This document shows positions 53,308-59,503 of a stretch of 59,503 nt of DNA, piece after piece (within the stretch, counting starts at the first letter, position 1; the number at the start of each line of letters is the position of its first letter). The position numbers and the translations under genes are program-made. The notes below the pieces were generated by a model. It ran no database searches. It was not told the origin of the DNA and worked only from the letters and a program-made list of their open reading frames with translations. The stretch spans positions 1 through 59,503 of the forward strand of contig JAJEBU010000099.1 in assembly GCA_022822375.1 (NCBI GenBank). Reading direction: 5' to 3'. The DNA is from Dehalococcoidia bacterium (GTDB taxonomy: Bacteria; Chloroflexota; Dehalococcoidia; Bin125).

Positions 53308-54333
53308 TCACACGTTGCGCGGCGGCAGGTCGAAGACGTCAGCGAGCAATTCGTAGGACCGGACTCTCGCCGCGAAGTCGTACGTGATCGTCAGCGCGAT
53401 GAACTCGTCCACGCCGTAGTCGGCCGCGAGCTGATCCAGCCGATCACGCACGCGCTGCGGTGATCCGTGAATGCTGCGGCCCTGCATGTAGCCCAGGTAA
53501 TCTAGCTCGGGCTGCGAGTATGGAAAGCTCAGCGCCTCCTCGACCGAGGGAATGCCGCCGCGCATGCCGCGGTTGCCCTTGATCCGCCAGCACCAGCGGC
53601 TCCAGCAGAGACGCTCGGCCTCCTCATCGGTCTCCGCGACCGTGATCGAGACGCCCAGCGACGCGCGCGGTTCGGGCAGGAAGGGTGATGGTTGGAAGTT
53701 CTCGCGGTACTTGCGCACCACTTGCTCTCCGCCCTCGGGCGAGATGAAATGCGCGAAGCAGTGCGACCAGCCCAGCTCCGCCGCGACGTGTCCGCCGTAG
53801 TGCGACGATCCCAGCAGCCACAGCTCCGGCATCGGCGCGTCCGGCGGCGAGGCGCGCACTTCGCGGTACTCATGATCGGGCGGCAAATCGTCAGCCAACC
53901 ATCCGTACAGGTCCAGCAGCTGCTCTGGAAAATGGTCGATGCCGAGCGCGCCGGGCCCATGCACGAGCGCCCGCGCGGTGCGGCCGTCGGAACCGGGCGC
54001 GCGTCCGACGCCCAGGTCGATCCGACCGGGGAACTGCGTCGTGATCGTGCGGAAGTTCTCAGCCACCTTGAGCGAGCTGTAGTGCGGCAGCATCACGCCG
54101 CCCGATCCCACCCGAATCTCCTGTGTGCGGCCCGCCACTTGCGGGATCAGCACCTCGGGCGAGGCGCAGGCCAACGAGCCCGCGTTGTGATGCTCGGCCA
54201 ACCAGTAGCGTGAAAATCCTAGCCGATCACAGGCCTCGGCCAGGCGAAACGTCTCGTCAATCGCATCGGCCGCCGTGCCGCCGTCGCGGATCGGAATCTG
54301 ATCGAGCACGCCGAGACGGATGTCGCTTGCCAT
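53308..54333 (-). CDS. LLM-class flavin-dependent oxidoreductase (MsnO8/YhbW-like)
   Basis: 341-residue luciferase-like monooxygenase. Markers: FSRYWLAEHHNAGSLACASP, VGSGGVMLPHYSSLKVAENF, GRIDLGVGRAPGSDGRTARA, ELWLLGSSHYGGHVAAELGW. This is the YhbW/MsnO8 group, FMN-dependent by similarity. The ATG at 54333 is chosen over upstream in-frame starts because a TATGCT box ends six bases before it and the family start (ASDIRLGVLDQIPI) is there. Substrate unknown. Confidence 0.9.
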   Translation of the reverse strand: MASDIRLGVLDQIPIRDGGTAADAIDETFRLAEACDRLGFSRYWLAEHHNAGSLACASPEVLIPQVAGRTQEIRVGSGGVMLPHYSSLKVAENFRTITTQFPGRIDLGVGRAPGSDGRTARALVHGPGALGIDHFPEQLLDLYGWLADDLPPDHEYREVRASPPDAPMPELWLLGSSHYGGHVAAELGWSHCFAHFISPEGGEQVVRKYRENFQPSPFLPEPRASLGVSITVAETDEEAERLCWSRWCWRIKGNRGMRGGIPSVEEALSFPYSQPELDYLGYMQGRSIHGSPQRVRDRLDQLAADYGVDEFIALTITYDFAARVRSYELLADVFDLPPRNV

Positions 54334-54339
54334 AGCCTC

Positions 54340-54345
54340 AGCATA
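54340..54345 (-). promoter_or_regulatory. Leaderless -10 box (TATGCT)
   Basis: On the minus strand TATGCT ends six bases before the ATG at 54333; the six bases GAGGCT are too close to serve as a usable ribosome binding site. Confidence 0.55.
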
Positions 54346-54415
54346 CGACGGCGCTGCGCAGCGCTCGGTCGTGTCTCGCGTAAGCTGACATGACTCTGCC
54401 TTCCTGGAGAACGTC

Positions 54416-55711
54416 ATGACCGAACGCTCTGATCTGACGATGTCGAGCCGCGCTGCCGACGCGGCGCGCGATGCCTGGGACCGCTTCCCTGCCTTGCACA
54501 CCGCAAACGCCGCGACGCAGAACGCGCCGGCCAGCAACGCGACGGCATGGGGACTCTCGGAGCAGGCGCCGATCAGCAATCTGCCGCCGATCTCGCTCGG
54601 CGGCGGCATCCCCGACGCCGACACGCAACCGCGCGCCGAGCTGCTCGCTGCGATGCAGCGCGTGCTCGACGCGCCCGGCGACGCGCCGCTCGTCTACGGC
54701 GGACCGCAGGGCTTCGAGCCGCTCCGACGCGAGATCGGCGCGTACTTCGCGAGCCGACATCCATCGCAACCCGGCGCGGACTGGTATCTGCTGACCAACG
54801 GCGCGGCCGGCGCCATCGAGTCCGTCTGCGCATCCTTCATCGACCCCGGCGACGTGGTGATCACTGAGATTCCCACCTTCGCCGGTTCGCTCCGCACCAT
54901 GCGCGGCAAACAGGCCGATGTGATCGGTGTCGGCATGGACGACGAGGGCATCCGCCTCGACGAACTGGAAGCAACCCTCGACCGACTGCAATCGGCAGGC
55001 CGCACCGTCAAGCTGATCTACACCCAACCCACGTTTCACAATCCGACCGGGCTGACGATGACGCTGCGCCGGCGGCTGGACCTGATCGAGCTGGCCGCGC
55101 GGCGCCGCGTCCTGCTCATGGAAGACCACGCCTACTCAGAGCTGTACTTCGACGAACCGCCGCCGCCCACGCTCTCGGAACTCACGGATGGATTCGGCGT
55201 ACTCACCGTCGGCACGTTCTCCAAGGTGATCGCGACCGGCCTGCGCGTCGGCTGGGTGCAGGCGCGGCCCGATTGGATCCAGGCGATGGTGCCAGCCCGA
55301 TTCGACATGGGCAACAGCCCGCTCCTGCATCGGATGCTGCACGAGTACATGGTGCACGGCGACTTCCCCCAACACGTCGAGCAGATGCGTCAGCTGTACG
55401 CGCACAAGGCCAAGACGCTCGCGAGCGCGCTCGAGCCCTACCAGGAGCCCTACTACGAAGTAGCCGAGCCGTCGGGCGGCTTCTTCCTCTGGCTGCGGCT
55501 GCGCAGCGGTCTGACCGGCGACCGCGTCCGCGACGAAGCCCAGCGCGATGGGCTCAGCTTCGCGTCGGGCAACCGCTTCTACCCCGGCGGCGACGGCGGC
55601 GCGGACGGCGAGTCCGTCCGCCTGGCCTACTCGTGGCCGCCGACCGCCGTGCTCGAAGACGCCGCCGAACGGCTCGGCCGAGCCTTCCATCGAGCCGCCA
55701 ACGGCGGCTAA
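54416..55711 (+). CDS. PLP-dependent aminotransferase, LysN/2-aminoadipate type
   Basis: 431-residue fold-type I aminotransferase. Markers: PLVYGGPQGFEPLRREIGAY, GAAGAIESVCASFIDPGDVV, the Asn/Pro motif QPTFHNPTGLTMTLRRR, Asp/Tyr in MEDHAYSELYFD, the PLP-Lys in GTFSKVIATGLRVGWV and the C-terminal Arg in SVRLAYSW. The group covers 2-aminoadipate and branched-chain or aromatic amino acid transaminases and lacks the MocR DNA-binding domain. A TAAGCT box at 54381-54386 and GGAG before the ATG are seen. Its stop overlaps the next start by one base (TAATG). Confidence 0.92.
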   Translation: MTERSDLTMSSRAADAARDAWDRFPALHTANAATQNAPASNATAWGLSEQAPISNLPPISLGGGIPDADTQPRAELLAAMQRVLDAPGDAPLVYGGPQGFEPLRREIGAYFASRHPSQPGADWYLLTNGAAGAIESVCASFIDPGDVVITEIPTFAGSLRTMRGKQADVIGVGMDDEGIRLDELEATLDRLQSAGRTVKLIYTQPTFHNPTGLTMTLRRRLDLIELAARRRVLLMEDHAYSELYFDEPPPPTLSELTDGFGVLTVGTFSKVIATGLRVGWVQARPDWIQAMVPARFDMGNSPLLHRMLHEYMVHGDFPQHVEQMRQLYAHKAKTLASALEPYQEPYYEVAEPSGGFFLWLRLRSGLTGDRVRDEAQRDGLSFASGNRFYPGGDGGADGESVRLAYSWPPTAVLEDAAERLGRAFHRAANGG

Positions 55712-56409
55712 TGCCCTGCCGACAGCCCAGCCTCCGTGAGACCGATCTGGCCGGCCGCCAGATCGCCTACGAGCTCCATCGCAGCAGCCGGCGCCGCAAG
55801 AACATCTCGTTCGTCGTCCAGCACCAGCAGCTGCGCGTGCTCGCCCCGAAACGGACGCCGCTGCGCGACATCGAGGAGATCCTGCAGCACCGCTCGCAAT
55901 GGATTCTCGAGCGGCTCGATGCGCCTCCGCCGCCACTGCTGAGCGATCAGGTCCGCGAGGGCGGCGTACTCACGATTCTTGGCCTACGCACTGCCGTCAC
56001 GATCGGCGAGGGACCGAGCCTTCTGGAGGACCGCCAGCTCATCATCAGGGCATCAGCGAACAACCTCGCCGACGAGGCGCAACGGTGCTTGCGTGAGGTT
56101 GCCAGGATGGAGTTCCAGCGGCTAATCGATCTGTGGCTGCCGCTGATCAACGTGACGCCCAGGCGTCTGCAGGTTCGAGATCAACAGACCCGCTGGGGCA
56201 GCGCCTCCTCCAACGGCACAATCAGCCTCAACTGGCGGCTCATCTTTGCCCCGCCAGACGTGATCGAGTACGTGGTGGTGCACGAGCTCTGCCACCTGCG
56301 AGAGCCCAGCCATCGTCCCGTCTACTGGGCGTTGGTAGAGCAGCACCTACCTGACTATCGCGAGCGTCGGGCCTGGCTCAAACAGCACGGCGACAGTCTG
56401 AGTTGGTGA
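55711..56409 (+). CDS. YgjP-type zinc metallopeptidase-like protein
   Basis: 232-residue DUF45/YgjP-like protein. The zinc site is H191, E192 and H195 (VVVHELCHLREPSH) plus H201 in the same segment, and the preceding RDQQTRWGSASSNGTISLNW is characteristic. No signal peptide, so it is cytoplasmic. It is translationally coupled to the aminotransferase. The natural substrate of the family is not established. The long open frame upstream is a shadow of the aminotransferase gene. Confidence 0.92.
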   Translation: MPCRQPSLRETDLAGRQIAYELHRSSRRRKNISFVVQHQQLRVLAPKRTPLRDIEEILQHRSQWILERLDAPPPPLLSDQVREGGVLTILGLRTAVTIGEGPSLLEDRQLIIRASANNLADEAQRCLREVARMEFQRLIDLWLPLINVTPRRLQVRDQQTRWGSASSNGTISLNWRLIFAPPDVIEYVVVHELCHLREPSHRPVYWALVEQHLPDYRERRAWLKQHGDSLSW

Positions 56410-56453
56410 CTGCTTCGCGGTATCATCAGTACAGAACGTGCATTGGTAGCAAG

Positions 56454-56786
56454 ATGTCGACAGCACTTCATCTGCAGTCGGACCCCGATGATGGCCAGAG
56501 CTGGTGCTCGGCAGAGGAAGAAGCGTTGCTCGCGCAGATCGATGATGAATGGGCGCAAAACTTTGCTCTGTATCAAGAGCATCGTGAATCATTAGCGCGA
56601 GCACATCATGGGTCGTTCTGCTTGGTCTTTCACGACGATGATGGAACGGCACAGATTCGCGTCGATCAGGATCTCATGCGGCTGCAGGCATCGGTTGAAC
56701 GAACGAGGCTAGCGAGCGCCGTGCTGGAGTATCTGCGTGATCCGGCAGAGGTCTCGGTGCCAACGACGCTGCTTGACGATGAGTGA
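56454..56786 (+). CDS. Hypothetical protein paired with an aspartyl-protease-like gene
   Basis: 110-residue acidic, helical protein (CSAEEEALLAQIDDEWAQNF, then LASAVLEYLRDPAEV) of no family I recognise. G+C is visibly lower than in neighbouring genes. The ATG at 56454 follows a weak ribosome binding site; a TATCAT box at 56421-56426 is a possible promoter. Its end overlaps the aspartyl-protease start by eight bases, so the two are a coupled pair. It could be an antitoxin-like or chaperone-like partner, which is speculation. Confidence 0.65.
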   Translation: MSTALHLQSDPDDGQSWCSAEEEALLAQIDDEWAQNFALYQEHRESLARAHHGSFCLVFHDDDGTAQIRVDQDLMRLQASVERTRLASAVLEYLRDPAEVSVPTTLLDDE

Positions 56787-57264
56787 GGCAATCGACGGCT
56801 GGATCGAGCCTCCCCTTCGCACCCGGCTGCCATCGGGGATCGTCTTGACCGGCAAGCCGATGGTACGTGTATCAGTGCGAGTCAACGATCGTATCTGGGG
56901 CATCTCGTTCATGATCGACACGGGTGCTGACGTCACGATTGTGCAACCTCGGGACGCCTATCTGCTGTTCGGAGCATCCCTTTTCAATATCGACTTTCAG
57001 GACCGGCGAGCTTCCTTCCCAGTCGTCGGGGCTGGCGCTGAAACATTTGCATGTGTCACCCGACCCGCAACATACCTCTTTCGCACTACAGAAGGGCGAC
57101 ACCACGCAGTGCGCGCTCCAATCCTCGTGGCCCAGCCGTCACCGAGTGAGCCGAGCAACGCAGGTAACTGGACTCAACACAGCTTGTTGGGGCGGGACGT
57201 GTTGCACCGACTGAGCTTGCGGCTCGACTACCGGGCGGAGCCGGCCGTGGTGCTGAGCGCTTAG
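56779..57264 (+). CDS. Retropepsin-like aspartyl protease
   Basis: 161-residue single-domain aspartyl-protease-fold protein. The catalytic motif is D47-T-G-A-D in SFMIDTGADVTIVQ, and the family C-terminal signature is SLLGRDVLHRLSLRLDY. Such single-domain proteins act as dimers. No signal peptide or membrane segment is seen, so it is probably cytoplasmic. The ATG at 56779 starts inside the upstream 110-residue gene. Lower G+C than surroundings suggests the pair was acquired. Target unknown. It overlaps the luciferase-like gene by four bases at the 3' end. Confidence 0.8.
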   Translation: MSEAIDGWIEPPLRTRLPSGIVLTGKPMVRVSVRVNDRIWGISFMIDTGADVTIVQPRDAYLLFGASLFNIDFQDRRASFPVVGAGAETFACVTRPATYLFRTTEGRHHAVRAPILVAQPSPSEPSNAGNWTQHSLLGRDVLHRLSLRLDYRAEPAVVLSA

Positions 57265-58451
57265 TCCGACGCTGCTTCGGCTGGCTCCTGCAGGAAGTCG
57301 GGCACGGGCTGGCCGGCGTCGCGGAAGGCCTTGGCCAGGACATCGGTGCGGCTGAAGGAGACGGCGCCACCTCCACCCGCGACCCACTCTTGCGTGCCGC
57401 GCACGCTCTCCAGCTGGCCCTGGAACTTCGGCGCCACGTAGCGCTGGAACAGCTCGTAGCTGCGGCGGATGCCCTCGCGGTTGGCCCATTCATGCGCGAG
57501 CATCATCAGGCCGCCGAATCCGCCCGAGTTCTCCTGCAGGGTCTCGATCGCTTCGATCGCGTCGTCCGGCGTGCCGATGATCGCTCCACCCGTCGCGACC
57601 GCGCCCTCGGGTGTTTCGGCTGTGCCCGGCAGGACCGCGCCCAACGTGTCGCGGAAGTAGTCGAGCTGCCATGCCTCCCAGCCCGCTCGACATTCCGCAA
57701 ACGCCTGCTCGCGCGTCTCCGCGATGTACATCGGAATCACCAGTCGCCACTTGTTGCGGTCGACGACTGTGCCTTCGCGCTCGGCGACCTGCTCCACCTC
57801 TGCCCACTGTCCCTCGAGGTTGGACCGTCCGCCAGGCAGGTACACGCCGATGCTCAACATGCCCATCCCGTACTTGCCAGCGGTCACGCGGCCGGCCGGG
57901 CTGACGGTTGAGGCAACCGCCATTTCGAAGTGCGGCTTGGTGTACGGCGACAACTGCAGACGCGCATCCGTCAGCTCGAACCAGTCGGTCGTCATGTTGA
58001 CCCGCTCGTCCTGCTTGAGCAGCGCGAAGATCGCCTGCAGCGACTCATCCATCCGTTGCCGCTGATACAGCGGGTCGATGCCCATCATCCGCGCGTCCGA
58101 CGAGAGCGCGCCGGGGCCGACGCCCATCATCACGCGGCCGCGCGTCATGTGGTCCAGCTGGATCATCCGGTCGACCGCCATCAGCGGATGGTGATACGGC
58201 AGCGAGACGACGCCGGTGCCCAGACGGATGTTGGACGTGCGCTCGGCCGCGGCGGCGATGAACACCTCGGGCGATGCGATCAGCTCCCAGCCAGCAGAGT
58301 GATGCTCGCCGATCCAGGCCTCGTCGTAGCCGAGCTGATCGAGCCACTCGATCAGCTCCATGTCGCGGTGCATCGCCAGCGACGGGTTCTCTCCCACCCT
58401 GTGGAAGGGCGCCATGAAGATGCCGAAGTCCATGCGTCCGTCCGTTGCCAT
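57261..58451 (-). CDS. LLM-class flavin-dependent monooxygenase (alkanal monooxygenase-like)
   Basis: 396-residue luciferase-like enzyme: DFGIFMAPFHRVGENPSLAM, GYDEAWIGEHHSAGWELIAS, RLGTGVVSLPYHHPLMAVDR, GRVMMGVGPGALSSDARMMG. Resembles the limonene/alkanal-monooxygenase branch. GGAG lies six bases before the ATG at 58451; an in-frame ATG at 58463 would add four residues. It is divergent from the CoA transferase at 58548. A flavin reductase partner is not in the window. Substrate unknown. Confidence 0.92.
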   Translation of the reverse strand: MATDGRMDFGIFMAPFHRVGENPSLAMHRDMELIEWLDQLGYDEAWIGEHHSAGWELIASPEVFIAAAAERTSNIRLGTGVVSLPYHHPLMAVDRMIQLDHMTRGRVMMGVGPGALSSDARMMGIDPLYQRQRMDESLQAIFALLKQDERVNMTTDWFELTDARLQLSPYTKPHFEMAVASTVSPAGRVTAGKYGMGMLSIGVYLPGGRSNLEGQWAEVEQVAEREGTVVDRNKWRLVIPMYIAETREQAFAECRAGWEAWQLDYFRDTLGAVLPGTAETPEGAVATGGAIIGTPDDAIEAIETLQENSGGFGGLMMLAHEWANREGIRRSYELFQRYVAPKFQGQLESVRGTQEWVAGGGGAVSFSRTDVLAKAFRDAGQPVPDFLQEPAEAASD

Positions 58452-58547
58452 GTCGTGCTCCATTCACGTGGTGATCGTTCAGCGTTACCTTGCGTACGAG
58501 TGTACCCACCCTGCGAGCGGGGGACCCCGCGAACCGAGAGGTATCCA

Positions 58548-59503
58548 GTGACCACCTCCCCCTACCACCAGCGACGTAGCAGCCGCTTTGACCCGACCAT
58601 CAACTGGCGCGACACCTATGCCGAGCGTCTCAGCACCCCAGAGATGGCCGCGGCGCACTTCAACTCCGGCGATCATCTCTGGATCCCGCCGGGCCACGCG
58701 TCGCTACCGATCCTGCAGGCGCTGGTCGCGCGCAGCGGCGAACTCGAGGGCGTGGAGGTGCGCGGCATCGTCGTCCCCGACGCGGGCTGGTTCACCGAGG
58801 AGATGATGTCGGCCTTCACGGTGGCGCCGCAGTTTGGCACGCTCTACGACCGCGATGCGGTCAACGCAAGGATCGCTGACTATCACCCCTACTGGCTGGT
58901 CGGCATTCACAAGGCGTGGGACGCCGGCCGCGAGGACGAAGCCTGGCCGATCGATGTGCTGCAGATTCGCACCACGCCGCCCAACGAGTCGGGATTCGTG
59001 TCGCTGGGCAGCTCGGTCTGGGACGGCGTGACCTCGGCCAAGCGGGCCAAGACGGTGATCGCCGAGGTCAACGAGAACGTCGTCGAGACGTTCGGCGACT
59101 CCTGGCTGCACGTGTCGGAGATCGACTGCTTCGTGCCCGGTGACTCGCCGGTGATGGTCAACCTCGAGCATCCGGAGCCGAACCAGGTCGATCTCGGACT
59201 GGCGCACTACGTGTCTCAACTTGTGCAGGACGGCGACACGATTCAGGTGGGCGTGGGCTCACACTCGGGCGCGTTGGCGCGATTGGGCGCGTTCGACGAG
59301 CGCGAGAACCTCTCGTACTTCGCCGAGCTCACCACCGAGGGACTGGTTCCACTGGTGGAGCGCGGAATCATCACGGGCAAGTACTCGCAGACGCATCCCG
59401 ACAAGTTCGTGGCCACCGTGATCGGCAACACGCCCGACGAGATTGCCACGGTCCACCGCAACCCGGCGTTCGAGACATACTCGATTGAGTACCTGCTCGA
59501 CCC
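58548..59503 (+). CDS. Acetyl-CoA hydrolase/4-hydroxybutyrate CoA-transferase family protein, 3' end cut
   Basis: About 318 residues from a GTG start, running off the window. Family pattern: DHLWIPPGHASLPILQALVA, then FVSLGSSVWDGVTSAKRAKT, VNENVVETFGDSWLHVSEID and QVGVGSHSGALARLG. Class I-type CoA transferases of this group use a Glu-CoA thioester. AGAGG precedes the GTG by about six bases. Divergent from the luciferase-like gene. Confidence 0.88.
   Translation, partial: MTTSPYHQRRSSRFDPTINWRDTYAERLSTPEMAAAHFNSGDHLWIPPGHASLPILQALVARSGELEGVEVRGIVVPDAGWFTEEMMSAFTVAPQFGTLYDRDAVNARIADYHPYWLVGIHKAWDAGREDEAWPIDVLQIRTTPPNESGFVSLGSSVWDGVTSAKRAKTVIAEVNENVVETFGDSWLHVSEIDCFVPGDSPVMVNLEHPEPNQVDLGLAHYVSQLVQDGDTIQVGVGSHSGALARLGAFDERENLSYFAELTTEGLVPLVERGIITGKYSQTHPDKFVATVIGNTPDEIATVHRNPAFETYSIEYLLD

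Noticed and set aside
55273-55710. An N-terminal extension of the YgjP-type protein
   Set aside because: It is the shadow frame of the aminotransferase; the ATG at 55711 overlaps the aminotransferase stop and begins the family sequence.
1-59503. CRISPR arrays, tRNA or rRNA genes, insertion sequences
   Set aside because: None seen on reading through: no regularly spaced repeats, no transposase, no cloverleaf or rRNA motif recognised. A tRNA or RNA search program would be needed to exclude small RNAs fully.

Overview
This window is 59.5 kb of densely coding, G+C-rich DNA (roughly two thirds G+C by eye). It looks like chromosome from a free-living aerobic bacterium. The mix of an A2-type caa3 oxidase operon, CaiB-family CoA transferases, luciferase-like flavin/F420 oxidoreductases, LysM/M23 wall proteins and TANNNT leaderless promoters fits Chloroflexota best. 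That placement is inference. I saw no rRNA, tRNA, CRISPR array, insertion sequence or prophage, and no gene-free stretch longer than 300 bases; most intergenic gaps are under 130 bases and many genes overlap by 1 to 8 bases.

Layout. 1-3.5 kb (minus): tldE (cut by the window edge), tldD and a CoA transferase. 3.5-11 kb: two small plus-strand genes, a clean hairpin terminator, two LysM proteins around an enoyl-CoA hydratase, an unrecognised gene and nadE. 11-13.7 kb (plus): an ABC exporter pair followed by a thioredoxin-like lipoprotein. 13.7-24.2 kb (minus): a long aerobic-respiration cluster, in transcription order a GreA-like fusion protein, citrate synthase, a chimeric oxidase-linked membrane protein, ctaC, ctaD, ctaE, ctaG, ctaA and ctaB. 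24.3-28.2 kb (plus): rsmG and two tandem MFS transporters. 28.2-34.8 kb (minus): response regulator, histidine kinase, lipoprotein, PAP2 phosphatase, a flippase-like membrane protein and a second CaiB-family enzyme, which looks like an envelope-stress operon. 34.9-45.7 kb: an Eis-like acetyltransferase, a Uma2-type nuclease-fold protein, a DapA-family aldolase, a glycosyltransferase with a HAD phosphatase, an aquaporin, a YyaL-type protein, small VOC and PPOX proteins, an enoyl-CoA hydratase and a luciferase-like oxidoreductase. 45.8-46.4 kb: a DUF433/DUF5615 toxin-antitoxin pair. 46.4-59.5 kb: a DUF2332 protein, an alpha/beta hydrolase, a membrane protein, two phosphomannomutase/phosphoglucomutase paralogues flanking a broken gene, two more luciferase-like enzymes, an aminotransferase with a YgjP-type metallopeptidase, a lower-G+C pair that includes a retropepsin-like aspartyl protease, and a truncated CoA transferase.

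The respiratory cluster is the functional core. It holds both catalytic subunits of a caa3 oxidase (cytochrome c fused to subunit II), subunit III, heme O and heme A synthesis, a CtaG assembly factor and citrate synthase, all on one strand with short gaps.

The least expected signals are: (i) a membrane protein joining a Uma2-like PD-(D/E)XK fold to two oxidase-subunit-IV-like repeats; (ii) a GreA domain fused to an integrase-type SAM-like domain; (iii) repeated leaderless promoters with a TANNNT box 6-8 bases before the start codon; and (iv) divergent gene pairs whose face-to-face -10 boxes overlap, with only 19-23 bases between start codons in two cases.
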